A stretch of 64,000 nucleotides of DNA from Xanthocytophaga flava (GCA_030068525.1 JASJOS010000002.1:186001-250000), one strand, 5' to 3'; positions 26,789 through 35,742 are shown, numbered from the stretch's first letter. Made by a program: numbers and translations. The notes: a model not told the origin generated them from the letters alone.

Positions 26789-28834
26789 ATGCCTATTCAA
26801 TCCGTTTTTTTCAAATCATGCTTTGGCATTGCATTAATTACCTCTCTTGTTGCCTGTGTAAAAGACCCGGGACTAGAGCCAGGAGATTCGCAAGAGCCAA
26901 TACAGTTAGAAATACCCGAAAGTTTTAATCATAGTACTACTGCCAATGTTTCACTGGCACTTACCTTGAAAGATAACCAGAATACCGCGCTTTCCAACGT
27001 ACGTGTTTCCGTTGCGTCAACAGATGCTCCCGATAAAATTTTGTTTACAGGGGCGACTGATGTAAATGGTAGTTTGACTACTGATATGACATTGCCATCT
27101 TATATCGAAAAATTAGTAGTTTATACAAACTATGTAGGATTGCCTAATCAGATAGTATTACCTGTACAAGGTACAGTCAATGCTGTATTGGGTGGAAGTG
27201 ATCCGATAACCTATGAAACAATGGAAGCTAGTTCCGCACGTACTGCCTATACATCAGGTGCCAGAACACAGGCTATTACCTATTCTTACCTGGGAACCTG
27301 GAACGGTCAGGGAGTACCCAACTACAAAGAAGCAAAAACAGATACAGTAAGTTCGGAACTGATGTCCTGGATAAATGCTTCATTGCCAGAGCAAAAGCCT
27401 GTGCCAGCCTACCACCCTGATTATGTGGATGCTAATACAAAAACCAACATGGATGTATTAGCTACCTCAGACGTGTGGGTTACATTCGTGCATGAAGGAG
27501 CTGGCTGGACAAATAGTCTTGGATTTTATACATATCCTACAGGAAGTGCTCCTGCATCTGTCAATGATATTACCAATATCAAAATTATTTATCCCAATGT
27601 CTCTTATGCTGGAAGTGGCGGTGGACTGAAAACGGGTATGAAAGTAAAAATTGGCCGTTTTGAGCCAGGAACTAGTATTGGTTTTGTCTTGGTTGCTCAA
27701 GGCTGGAATGGAAGTGGTGTCGGAAATGGAGCATATAAACTATTCTCTAATTCAAATCTGAATCCAGAATCTAATACAAACCTACAGAAGCACAATGTGT
27801 TGCTATATGACTCAAAATACAAAATAACGATTCTCGGATTTGAAGATTGGCGTAGAGATGATGTATCTGGTTGTGATAATGATTTTAATGATGCTGTTTT
27901 TTATATTTCTTCTAATCCGGTTGATGGACTGAATGTTAAAGACTTTCTACCTGTAGATAAACCTATAGATTCAGATAAAGACGGTATCAATGATACATAT
28001 GATGATTTTCCAAAGGATCCTACCAAAGCCTTTATCAATTATTATCCGGCAAAAGGAGTACCTGGCACGCTGGCATTTGAAGATATGTGGCCTACTGTAG
28101 GGGATTATGATATGAATGATTTGGTCGTTAAGTATTATCATACAACTATTGCCAATGCCCAGAATAAAGTAATTCAACTTAAAACAGATATTGTACCTAC
28201 AGCAGTTGGAGCTACTTTTAAAAACGGTTTTGGTTTTGAAATGCCTGTTGCTCAGTCAAAAATTAAATCAGTATCAGGTTCCCGACTTACAGAAAATATC
28301 GTTACACTGGCATCAAATGGCGTTGAGGCAAATCAGAACAAGAGTGTTGTGATTGCATTTGATAATGCCTTCTCTTTATATTCATCTGGATCAGGACAAT
28401 ATGAAAACGTTGTTTCTAATACCAGCGTAAATACTCCGGATACAGTGAAGCTGACTGTTGATTTTGCAACACCTGTAACATCAACTGAGTTGGGTGATAT
28501 GACCTTTAATCCGTTTTTGATTGCCAATGCAACAAGAGGCAGAGAAATACACCTGGCTGGATATTCAAATACAAAGCTCGCAAATCCAACGTATTTTGGA
28601 ACACATCAGGATAATACCAACACTGCCAGTGGTAAATACTATAAAACATCAGGTAATTTGCCTTGGGCAATTAGCTTTGTTCAACCATTTGATTACCCAT
28701 CAGAAGGGAAGGCATTAACAAGTGCCTATGTGAATTACGCTGCATGGGCTAAATCGGGTGGAACATTGTATAAAGACTGGTATCTGAATAAATCGGGATA
28801 CAGAAATACAGGTAATATTTATACAAAGAAGTAA
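26789..28834 (+). CDS. LruC-domain lipoprotein
   Basis: 681 residues. The signal ends LVAC (Cys23), a lipobox. An Ig-like N-terminal region (about 35-120) is followed by a DUF4114-like part (GFVLVAQGWN to FNDAVFYIS, about 305-370). Next come an acidic calcium-type stretch DSDKDGINDTYDDFPKDP (about 393-410) and the LruC domain with FEDMWPTVGDYDMNDLVV (about 430-447) to the C-terminus. LruC proteins are surface or secreted proteins of Leptospira and Bacteroidota with unclear function; calcium binding is likely. As the last gene of the polysaccharide run and followed by a terminator, it may anchor, coat or receive the polymer; this is inference. Confidence 0.85.
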   Translation: MPIQSVFFKSCFGIALITSLVACVKDPGLEPGDSQEPIQLEIPESFNHSTTANVSLALTLKDNQNTALSNVRVSVASTDAPDKILFTGATDVNGSLTTDMTLPSYIEKLVVYTNYVGLPNQIVLPVQGTVNAVLGGSDPITYETMEASSARTAYTSGARTQAITYSYLGTWNGQGVPNYKEAKTDTVSSELMSWINASLPEQKPVPAYHPDYVDANTKTNMDVLATSDVWVTFVHEGAGWTNSLGFYTYPTGSAPASVNDITNIKIIYPNVSYAGSGGGLKTGMKVKIGRFEPGTSIGFVLVAQGWNGSGVGNGAYKLFSNSNLNPESNTNLQKHNVLLYDSKYKITILGFEDWRRDDVSGCDNDFNDAVFYISSNPVDGLNVKDFLPVDKPIDSDKDGINDTYDDFPKDPTKAFINYYPAKGVPGTLAFEDMWPTVGDYDMNDLVVKYYHTTIANAQNKVIQLKTDIVPTAVGATFKNGFGFEMPVAQSKIKSVSGSRLTENIVTLASNGVEANQNKSVVIAFDNAFSLYSSGSGQYENVVSNTSVNTPDTVKLTVDFATPVTSTELGDMTFNPFLIANATRGREIHLAGYSNTKLANPTYFGTHQDNTNTASGKYYKTSGNLPWAISFVQPFDYPSEGKALTSAYVNYAAWAKSGGTLYKDWYLNKSGYRNTGNIYTKK

Positions 28835-29162
28835 ATCCGCATTCATTTAGTAGTATAATTCTGACAAAGGTTGTTGTATCAGGCTCTCCTGAGATAACAA
28901 CCTTTGTTGCTTTTGCACAGCTTCTTACAGTTGTTTTCTGGTTTTATGAAAAAAATAACTATTGTATGTTGTTGATTTACAGTGTGTAAGCGTTGGTGTT
29001 AAATCTTTTTTCGGGAATTATTTACAAAAATAAAATCCAATTATTTGTAGGCAGACGTATGTATGAACAGACTATATGATGAAAGCTGTGTATTAGATAA
29101 ATATCACACAGTCAGGCATATATGATGTTTTATTTTTTAACCAAACCAACCTGAGTAAAGCT
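28835..29162. other. intergenic region, 328 bp, holding a terminator
   Basis: It contains the operon terminator (listed separately) and an AT-rich leader for the ferritin-like gene. I see no coding sequence and no convincing -7 box. Confidence 0.5.
28864..28914 (+). terminator. terminator of the polysaccharide operon
   Basis: ACAAAGGTTGTT (28864-28875) pairs with AACAACCTTTGT (28896-28907). An inner CAGG/CCTG stem and a TGCTTTT tail complete the hairpin. Confidence 0.75.
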
Positions 29163-29882
29163 ATGTCCAAACTCATCATTCCTGAAATACAGGAAAGCCA
29201 CATGCAAACAAAGGGTATGCTTACGCCTATGGGCAGAGGTTCTTTTTTAAAGTACCTGGGTGCATCTGCAGCATTGACAGCCCTTGTCCTCACCGGATGT
29301 AAAGACGATGACGACGATATGACCATTCAAGGAGTAAACCTAGGCAGTGGAGATACTGGGATTTTAAACTATGCGTATGCATTGGAGCAACTGGAAGCAG
29401 CATTCTATTCTCAAGTGATTAGTTCCAAATATTCTGGTATGAGTTCTGCAGAACAGGAAATTCTGACAGAAATTCGTGATCATGAATTAGTGCACCGTGA
29501 CTTTTTTAAGGCCGCTCTGGGATCTAATGCTATTGGAAGCCTGCAGGTAGACTTTAGTTCTATTGACTTTACTTCCCGTACAGCTGTATTAGGTGCTGCT
29601 AAAGTATTTGAAGATTTAGGTGTATCCGCTTACAATGGAGCTGGTAAGCTACTCCAGAGCGCAGATTATTTACTGATAGCTGGAAAAATAGTTTCTGTGG
29701 AAGCACGTCATGCTGCTGCAATTCGGGATCTGTTAAATCCTAATTCGGCAGACTTTGCCGGAGATGACATTGTAACTGCATCCAATGGTTTGGACGCTGC
29801 TAAAGCACCATCTGATGTATTAACGGCTGCCAAGACATACATCAAGAATACAATCAATGCAAGTAATCTTCCTCAAAGCTAA
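29163..29882 (+). CDS. ferritin-like domain lipoprotein (first of a pair)
   Basis: 239 residues; the ATG at 29202 (MQTKG) is an alternative start. The N-terminal part GRGSFLKYLGASAALTALVLTGC looks like a Tat-derived lipoprotein signal, with lipobox Cys46 followed by five aspartates; the twin Arg is reduced to one. The rest matches the Ferritin_2/desiccation-related family: LNYAYALEQLEAAFY (carboxylate helix 1), EIRDHELVHRDFF (helix 2), VFEDLGVSAYNGA (helix 3) and SVEARHAAAIRDL (helix 4). A four-helix di-metal bundle in the envelope is expected; activity is not established. It sits 14 bp upstream of a second family member. Confidence 0.85.
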   Translation: MSKLIIPEIQESHMQTKGMLTPMGRGSFLKYLGASAALTALVLTGCKDDDDDMTIQGVNLGSGDTGILNYAYALEQLEAAFYSQVISSKYSGMSSAEQEILTEIRDHELVHRDFFKAALGSNAIGSLQVDFSSIDFTSRTAVLGAAKVFEDLGVSAYNGAGKLLQSADYLLIAGKIVSVEARHAAAIRDLLNPNSADFAGDDIVTASNGLDAAKAPSDVLTAAKTYIKNTINASNLPQS

Positions 29883-29896
29883 ACTTACAGACAACC

Positions 29897-30691
29897 ATGA
29901 ATTTATTCAAAATAATTAAAGATATAGAGAAAGTCGATGCAGAAGTATATGATCGACTGGATTCCCGACGTGGCATGTTTAAAAGTGTAGGAAAGTGGGG
30001 TGGACGTATTGCTGCTGCTTCTGTACCTTTTATGTTGGGAGGTATGCTTAAGAAAGCATATGGGCAGACTTCTAACAACAATGCTATTATTGAGGTTTTG
30101 AATTACGCATTGACTCTTGAGTATCTGGAAAATGAGTTTTATGCAATGGGACTTGCTGCCAGTGGGTTGATTCCTGCAGATCGGAAAGCGATTTTCCAAC
30201 AGATAGGAAAGCATGAAGCTGCTCACGTTACTTTTCTGAAAACTGCGATTCAAAGCTTACAAGGTACTCCTGCTCCTAAACCAACATTCGATTTTACAGC
30301 TAATGGTACCTATTCTGATGTTTTCTCAAATTATCAGACTTTTCTGGCATTATCCCAAGCTTTTGAAGATACAGGAGTACGTGCTTATAAAGGTCAGGCT
30401 GGCAACCTTATTTCTAATAATGATGTGTTGACAGCAGCCTTACAGATTCACTCGGTAGAAGCTCGCCATGCTGCAATGGTACGCAGGCTTCGTGCACAGA
30501 AAGGCTGGATAAATGGAAAAGATAGTGGAGGCACAGTAGATGCTATCTATACAGGTGAAGATAATACTACACAAGGTGACGTAAATCTAACAACATTAGG
30601 ATACTCTGCTGCTGCTATAAGCCAGGCTTTTGATGAACCATTAACAAAAGAGCAAGTACTTCCTGTTGCTTCAACATTTATTAAAAGTTAA
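29897..30691 (+). CDS. ferritin-like domain protein (second of a pair)
   Basis: 264 residues. The N-terminus MNLFKIIKDIEKVDAEVYDRLDSRRGMFK carries a twin-Arg followed by a hydrophobic stretch (about 38-57) ending in AYGQ, a Tat-like export signal without a lipobox. The body repeats the Ferritin_2 pattern: LNYALTLEYLENEFY, IGKHEAAHVTFL, AFEDTGVRAYKGQ and SVEARHAAMVRRL. The pair (lipoprotein plus soluble form) is a common Bacteroidota arrangement, and both probably act in the periplasm. Role in metal storage or stress is inference. It ends before a shared terminator. Confidence 0.87.
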   Translation: MNLFKIIKDIEKVDAEVYDRLDSRRGMFKSVGKWGGRIAAASVPFMLGGMLKKAYGQTSNNNAIIEVLNYALTLEYLENEFYAMGLAASGLIPADRKAIFQQIGKHEAAHVTFLKTAIQSLQGTPAPKPTFDFTANGTYSDVFSNYQTFLALSQAFEDTGVRAYKGQAGNLISNNDVLTAALQIHSVEARHAAMVRRLRAQKGWINGKDSGGTVDAIYTGEDNTTQGDVNLTTLGYSAAAISQAFDEPLTKEQVLPVASTFIKS

Positions 30692-30744
30692 ATACTAAAG
30701 AAATTGCCTGAATTGCAATACTGGTTACAGTGTATAGTAAAAGC

Positions 30745-30775
30745 CAAAAAAGCATCTGTCTCAGATGCTTTTTTG
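30745..30775. terminator. bidirectional intrinsic terminator
   Basis: A 14-bp stem with arms CAAAAAAGCATCTG and CAGATGCTTTTTTG and a 3-nt loop, between convergent genes. A/T runs inside both arms give a U-tract on either strand. Confidence 0.9.
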
Positions 30776-30795
30776 TTTAGTAAGGGACGATTTTT

Positions 30796-31680
30796 TTAAA
30801 GTTGCACATAAGCAACGAAACTATTTTGCAGAAATATCACCCCCTGACTGGTAATGATAAAGCTGCGGCTTTCTTCAGATGCAGGGAGCATATCTGTTAC
30901 TCCCATTGAATGAAAATCAGAAGTACCTGTTTCTAACTGATGTGTTTGTGTAAAACCATCATAAGCAATTGTCAGTGTAATAGTCTGATGTGTCGGCACT
31001 GATGCTTCATAAACCCCCAGAGTATTAGTTTCTACTTGACTAGATCCGTTCGGCCAATTCAGTTTTACAATAGCATTTTCTAGAGGAATGCTTTGCATAC
31101 TCACTACGCCTGATACGATAGATTGAGCTCCCGTCAAATCAAATACCCCTAGGCTAATGGTAGTATTAGCGTCTTTGGTCGTGAAAACTTTGGTTACTTT
31201 CATGCCAGATTCAGTTTGTACTGTCATTGCTATTATAGAGTTTGGCGCAAATGTTGTCTGTATGTAAGTGCCTTTCATTAGTTTAAATGCTACTCCCTGA
31301 ATAGGATCTCCGGCTTTGGTCTTGAATGATGCACGCACAGCACAGGAACTATCCTGAGAAATCACTGTTTGATGAGTTTTTTCTGAAAGAAAGTTTAATT
31401 CAGGAACAACCAGAATTCCTTCTGTTTCTGGATTATTTGTAATGAATGGAATTGAAAGAGATGCTTTGTATAGCATAACAGGAATACCAACTTCGGAAAC
31501 TTGTAATCCATTCTTATCCTGTATAGAAGCAGTTATTGTAGTTATATTGATCGCTGATTTTGGCGACTCTGCATTCAAAAGCATTGTGTTTTTTCGACAA
31601 CTACCCATTACAATACCTGCTGTAGTCAGCAGGATTAATGGAGTAATTCTTTGAGAAAAACAGGAAAAGAGCATTTTCAT
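30796..31680 (-). CDS. lipoprotein with Ig-like/carboxypeptidase-regulatory-like folds
   Basis: 294 residues. The signal ends VMGSC (Cys28, lipobox). The mature part is all-beta in character, with two regions resembling invasin/Ig-like or CarboxypepD_reg domains: about 45-125 (ITASIQDKNGLQVSEVGIPV) and about 195-265 (VSGVVSMQSIPLENAIVKLN, then TNTLGVYEASVP). Such domains occur in TonB-system and surface lipoproteins of Bacteroidota. No catalytic motif is visible. It stands alone on the minus strand, divergent from the CGNR regulator across 426 bp. Confidence 0.75.
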   Translation of the reverse strand: MKMLFSCFSQRITPLILLTTAGIVMGSCRKNTMLLNAESPKSAINITTITASIQDKNGLQVSEVGIPVMLYKASLSIPFITNNPETEGILVVPELNFLSEKTHQTVISQDSSCAVRASFKTKAGDPIQGVAFKLMKGTYIQTTFAPNSIIAMTVQTESGMKVTKVFTTKDANTTISLGVFDLTGAQSIVSGVVSMQSIPLENAIVKLNWPNGSSQVETNTLGVYEASVPTHQTITLTIAYDGFTQTHQLETGTSDFHSMGVTDMLPASEESRSFIITSQGVIFLQNSFVAYVQL

Positions 31681-31804
31681 AGTTGTAGTGTAGTGTATTT
31701 GTCAATTATTAATTCTGTTGTAATGCAGGAGTTTGTAATCAACTTGACGCTACAAAATTCAGCATAAACTAGATGCTACACCATCCTGACGGATTATGAT
31801 TTTT

Positions 31805-31826
31805 TTCTCCTCATTTATGAGGAGAA
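31805..31826. repeat. 22-bp palindrome, copy 1
   Basis: TTCTCCTCAT, two T, then ATGAGGAGAA. The same 22 bp recur at 32851-32878 inside a longer palindrome. No U-tract follows on either strand, so a terminator role is unlikely here. Confidence 0.7.
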
Positions 31827-31908
31827 GATTCCAGGTAAAGTGTTTATGCTTGGTTTTGTCAGCTAAGCATTATCAATACAAAAGTGCTTTAAAGGCAAAT
31901 GGTAGAAG

Positions 31909-31922
31909 TTGGTAATTACCAA
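31909..31922. promoter_or_regulatory. 14-bp perfect palindrome TTGGTAATTACCAA
   Basis: Fully symmetric. It is built from the GGTAA/TTACC half-site also found in the two elements directly before the CGNR gene. Confidence 0.5.
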
Positions 31923-32024
31923 GATCTTCTTTTCTGACATCATGAGTGCAAAACATGTAAGTAAGCCGTCATACTGCTGAATAAATTGTACTATTATATA
32001 GTATTTGAATTAAAGAGTTTATAT

Positions 32025-32052
32025 TTACCGTTAAATAGTGTTTTGATGGTAA
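32025..32052. promoter_or_regulatory. putative operator: TTACC-N18-GGTAA, copy 1
   Basis: A 28-bp element beginning TTACCGTTAAA and ending GATGGTAA. Length and end sequences match the element at 32070-32097; centre-to-centre distance is 45 bp. Confidence 0.5.
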
Positions 32053-32069
32053 AAATAGGTTGCAAATTG

Positions 32070-32097
32070 TTACCGTCAAAATTGTTTTTACTGGTAA
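32070..32097. promoter_or_regulatory. putative operator: TTACC-N18-GGTAA, copy 2
   Basis: A 28-bp element beginning TTACCGTCAAA and ending ACTGGTAA, finishing 9 bp before the ATG of the CGNR gene. The position fits autoregulation. Confidence 0.5.
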
Positions 32098-32106
32098 TGC
32101 AAGAAT

Positions 32107-32709
32107 ATGGAAAAAACAATTGAAACAATTGCTCTACATGGAGGAATACTGTGTCTGGATTTTGTAAATACGGTATACGCTTGGACACCTGAACGGAAGG
32201 GTGAGTTTCTGCATGGGTTTGATGATCTGGTTCGTTTTGCAAAGCGCCACACTATTATTTCAGAAGAAGAGCAACGTATAATTCTGGAAAGGAAACAGGG
32301 AAGACAAGCTATGTATGATAGAGCTGTTGTATTACGAGATCTTATTTACGAACTGTTTAGCCAATATATAACTGAACGAAAGGTTTCTGAGTCTGTTCTG
32401 AAAAAGTTTAACCATTTTTTGACAGAGGCTCGTACTCATTTACAGCTGGAATATACAGAAACAGGTTTTCAACAGATTTTGGTCACCCAAAATAAGGAGA
32501 GTGAAAAAATAGTATGGGCCATTGTACTTTCGGTTGCAGATACTCTAATCTCTGACAAACTATCACGTCTTAAGCGTTGTGGTTCATGTGGATGGTTGTT
32601 TCTGGATACAAGTAAAAATAGTAGTCGACGGTGGTGTGATATGCAGGTGTGTGGCAGTCAGATTAAAGCCAAAAACTACTATCATCGTATGAAAGATAAA
32701 CAGATGTAA
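32107..32709 (+). CDS. CGNR-type zinc-finger/ABATE-domain regulator
   Basis: 200 residues. The N-terminal ABATE-like domain has GGILCLDFVNTV and a following helical part with QAMYDRAVVLRDLIYELF. The C-terminal zinc finger has RCGSCGWLFLDTSKNSSRRWCDMQVCGSQIKAKNYYHR, given here in parts: CGSC near 157, WCDMQVC near 177. The four cysteines of the finger are kept, but the family-naming CGNR is CGSQ. Members are predicted DNA-binding regulators; ABATE is thought to bind a small ligand. It is flanked by shared palindromes and preceded by a tandem operator-like element. Confidence 0.85.
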   Translation: MEKTIETIALHGGILCLDFVNTVYAWTPERKGEFLHGFDDLVRFAKRHTIISEEEQRIILERKQGRQAMYDRAVVLRDLIYELFSQYITERKVSESVLKKFNHFLTEARTHLQLEYTETGFQQILVTQNKESEKIVWAIVLSVADTLISDKLSRLKRCGSCGWLFLDTSKNSSRRWCDMQVCGSQIKAKNYYHRMKDKQM

Positions 32710-32847
32710 GTCCTACACTTTTATTTTTGAAAATCAGATATATTCTTCAATTAGCTTCACTAGATGAAAATGTAAGCACTGAGGTTTTCTGCAAGTCCAA
32801 TTTGTAGTAGCACTACAGATAATGGATCTTCAAAGTGCTTCTGGTCT

Positions 32848-32881
32848 TACCATTTCTCCTCATTTATGAGGAGAAATGGTA
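32848..32881. repeat. 34-bp perfect palindrome, copy 2 of the 22-bp core
   Basis: 16-bp arms (32848-32863 and 32866-32881) with a TT centre. The inner 22 bp equal the palindrome at 31805-31826. It lies 80 bp before the TPR kinase start, in the gap after the CGNR gene, and is not followed by a T-run. Confidence 0.75.
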
Positions 32882-32960
32882 TCCTTATATTATAGTATTT
32901 TCATTTCCAGCATTGTACGATTCAAAAGTATTATCAAACTTGTAGAAAAATTAAGTAATC

Positions 32961-34943
32961 ATGATGCGAATCATTGTTTGTATAGGTCTAATTATAGGAG
33001 CATTTTCAGTACTTGCAGGACAGGTGGTTAATCAACCGGCTGACAGTTTGAGGAAGCAACTGCTGGTGGCCCGTGAAGATACAAATAAGGTATTGCTATA
33101 TATAGCATTGGGACAACAGTATGAAGATAGTAAAGTAGATTCTGCAATCCATTTTTTTCGAAAAGCAGGTGAATTAAGTGAGAAGATAAAGTTTGTAAAA
33201 GGAACACTGAAATATCTGGCTAACTATACTAATGTACTGAACAGGCAGGGAAAGTACACTGAATCGCTGAGACTTAATCAGAAGGCAGTTGCTATTGCAC
33301 AAAAAAACAATCTGAAACTGGAAACAGCCAAGGCTTATGCAAACCTTGCCGCTAACTATCAATATCAGGATGAAATAGATAAAAGCCTGAATTATTATCT
33401 AAAAGCTAGTTCTATTTTCGAAGATCTGAAATTTGATACAGGTTTATATGTGATGTATGCCAATCTATGTGCATTATATGGCAATAAGCTTGAGCAGTAT
33501 GAAAATGCACTTCTGTATGCGGATAAAGCCATTGTCCTTGCTCGAAAGCAGAATAATAAATTAGGTATTGCATCTGTACAGATTAACAGAAGTACAGTAT
33601 TAAACAAGCAACGAAAATTTGACGAAGCTTTAAAGGCATTGGAAGAAGGCTATACTATTGGAAAAGAACAGAAGAATCTGTACCTGCAACTGGTTTCTCT
33701 CTCCATTATTGGTGAGATGCATCTAAAACAGAGGAAATATGCAAAGGTTATTCCTGTAGCAGAAGAAATGTTAAAATTGGCTAAGGCGATGGGTGATGTA
33801 GAAGGACAGTCTCTTGCATTGGGTGGGTTAGCATCGGCTTATCTTCATGCAAAGGAATATACTAAAGCAAAACAGTATGCTGAAAAATCGCTGGAATTGA
33901 GTCGGAATAACAACATGCGGGATATATGGAAGAAGAAAGCATGGTTATTAGCAGATATTGAACTGGCATTAGGTAATATGAAAGCCTACGAAGACCTCTC
34001 AATAGAAGCCGATTCGTTGGATGAAGTAGTATTGAATGAGAAGATGCGTAAAAATATGCAGGAGCTGGAAGCAAAGTACGAAGCGACCAAGAAAGAAGAT
34101 AGAATTAAAGAGTTACAGAAAGAGAAAGAAATTCAGGTATTGAATATTCGTCAGAAAAATATTCTGAACTATGTATTCATCGGTGCTATCATTATACTAC
34201 TTGTCTTAGGATTTTTATTTTACAGAAATACCCGTACTCAAAAAATAATATCTCAACAAACTGAAAAACTGCAGGAACAACGTATTCGGGAATTAGAGCA
34301 AGCACAGCAATTGCTGGCTGTAAACTCGATGCTTCAAGGCCAAGAGGCAGAACGTAGTCGTCTGGCCAAAGATCTGCATGATGGATTGGGGGGAATGTTA
34401 TCCAGTATTAAACTATCTCTCAGTGATATGAAAGGAGACATGATTCTTTCGGAACAGAATGCATCCAGCTTCTCCAGAGCTGTTGATCAGCTGGACGATA
34501 CAATTCGAGAACTGCGACGCGTGGCACACAGCATGATGCCAGAAGCGTTGGTTCGTTTTGGATTGGTACGTGCCTTACAGGGATTCTGCAATGATTTAGG
34601 CAGATCCGCACATTTATCAATTGACTTACAGACTATAGGGTTGGAAGATCGACTCGATTCCAGTACTGAAATCATTGTGTATCGGATTGTACAGGAATTA
34701 TTAAACAATATTATAAAACATGCTGGTGCAACAGAAGTATTGGTACAAATTGCACGAGCAGAAAACAATCTGAATCTGACTGTAGAAGATAATGGCAAAG
34801 GCTTTGATACCTCCGGATCTTACCAAGGAATTGGATTGTCCAATATCCGTTCACGGGTAGAATATCTGAATGGAAATCTGGAAATTCAGTCTTCTCCGGG
34901 AACCGGTACTTCTGTGAATATTGATTTTACATTGAAATCATAA
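32961..34943 (+). CDS. TPR-repeat sensor histidine kinase (HisKA_3)
   Basis: 660 residues: signal peptide (1-20), a periplasmic array of TPR helices (about 30-365), one membrane helix (about 400-420), a coiled coil, and a HisKA_3 dimerisation domain with SRLAKDLHDGLGG (His473). The HATPase follows with QELLNNIIKHA, DNGKGFD and GIGLSNIRSR. This is the common Bacteroidota pattern of an extracytoplasmic TPR sensor linked to a NarL-type kinase. The response regulator is 57 bp downstream and is its likely partner. The signal is unknown. Confidence 0.92.
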   Translation: MMRIIVCIGLIIGAFSVLAGQVVNQPADSLRKQLLVAREDTNKVLLYIALGQQYEDSKVDSAIHFFRKAGELSEKIKFVKGTLKYLANYTNVLNRQGKYTESLRLNQKAVAIAQKNNLKLETAKAYANLAANYQYQDEIDKSLNYYLKASSIFEDLKFDTGLYVMYANLCALYGNKLEQYENALLYADKAIVLARKQNNKLGIASVQINRSTVLNKQRKFDEALKALEEGYTIGKEQKNLYLQLVSLSIIGEMHLKQRKYAKVIPVAEEMLKLAKAMGDVEGQSLALGGLASAYLHAKEYTKAKQYAEKSLELSRNNNMRDIWKKKAWLLADIELALGNMKAYEDLSIEADSLDEVVLNEKMRKNMQELEAKYEATKKEDRIKELQKEKEIQVLNIRQKNILNYVFIGAIIILLVLGFLFYRNTRTQKIISQQTEKLQEQRIRELEQAQQLLAVNSMLQGQEAERSRLAKDLHDGLGGMLSSIKLSLSDMKGDMILSEQNASSFSRAVDQLDDTIRELRRVAHSMMPEALVRFGLVRALQGFCNDLGRSAHLSIDLQTIGLEDRLDSSTEIIVYRIVQELLNNIIKHAGATEVLVQIARAENNLNLTVEDNGKGFDTSGSYQGIGLSNIRSRVEYLNGNLEIQSSPGTGTSVNIDFTLKS

Positions 34944-35000
34944 TTTTGATGTACATTCACCTCCTTAAATCAGAGAAGTTCATTCAACTCACTACAACTC

Positions 35001-35630
35001 ATGGAAAAAATCAAAGTCTTTCTGATTGATGATCATCCAATGATTATTGAAGGACTGAAAAGTTCACTCAACAATACAGACACAGTAGATGTGGTTGGTG
35101 CTGCAATCAATGCGTTTGAAGGTATAACCTTTCTGAAGAATAATCAGGTTGAGGTTGTTTTACTGGATATCAATCTGCCGGACATTAATGGGGTAGAAGT
35201 ATGTGGAAAAATTAGAAATGAGTTTCCAGATATCAAGGTTATCGCCCTGACCACTTTCAATCAGTATGATTACATTAGTGAAATGATGCAGAGTGGGGCA
35301 TCCGGATATGTGCTCAAAAATGCTACACGGGATGAATTGGTAGAAGCTATCCATGCTGCCAAAGCTAATAAAAAATACTTCAGTGCAGAGGTAACAGAAA
35401 CATTGCTGCAACGTTCTGGGGATACTGCCAACAAGATTCCTAAACTAACACGACGGGAAAAGGAAATTCTTGCATTGGTAGCACAGGGATTAACCAATCA
35501 GGAAATTGCAGATAAGCTTTTTATCAGTATACTAACAGTAATAAGTCACCGAAAAAATCTGCTTACTAAATTTGAAGTAACCAATACGGCTGCTCTGATA
35601 AGTTTTGCCATGAAACATCAGTTATTATAG
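35001..35630 (+). CDS. NarL/LuxR-family response regulator
   Basis: 209 residues. Receiver domain with DD10-11, Asp56 (LLDINLPDING), Thr and Lys (YVLKNATRDEL), then a GerE helix-turn-helix (about 145-205): LTRREKEILALVAQGLTNQEIADKLFIS, TVISHRKNLLTKF. It is the probable partner of the TPR kinase upstream and should bind DNA as a dimer after phosphorylation. Followed by a bidirectional terminator. Confidence 0.93.
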   Translation: MEKIKVFLIDDHPMIIEGLKSSLNNTDTVDVVGAAINAFEGITFLKNNQVEVVLLDINLPDINGVEVCGKIRNEFPDIKVIALTTFNQYDYISEMMQSGASGYVLKNATRDELVEAIHAAKANKKYFSAEVTETLLQRSGDTANKIPKLTRREKEILALVAQGLTNQEIADKLFISILTVISHRKNLLTKFEVTNTAALISFAMKHQLL

Positions 35631-35684
35631 AGAGTATTCATTATCCTGTTTGTCAGATATTTTTAGCTATTCTCAGGGTAGGAT

Positions 35685-35718
35685 AAAAAAATGCTCATAA
35701 AACTATGAGCATTTTTTT
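35685..35718. terminator. bidirectional intrinsic terminator
   Basis: 15-bp arms (35685-35699 and 35704-35718) with a 4-nt loop. A7 and T7 runs at the base serve both convergent genes. Confidence 0.9.
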
Positions 35719-35742
35719 GTAACACCACACTCAATTAAACAG

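Larger units (their letters stand above)
31681..32106. other. intergenic region, 426 bp, rich in palindromes
   Basis: Divergent gap between the Ig-like lipoprotein and the CGNR regulator. It has no coding sequence, but four palindromic elements (31805, 31909, 32025, 32070), listed separately. Confidence 0.7.

Noticed and set aside
12000-28834. The polysaccharide locus as a recently acquired genomic island
   Set aside because: I see no integrase, transposase, tRNA or flanking direct repeat, and the base composition by eye resembles the neighbours.
33862-34074. Antisense frames inside kinase and transporter genes
   Set aside because: These are reverse-strand shadows of strong coding genes with no domain character.
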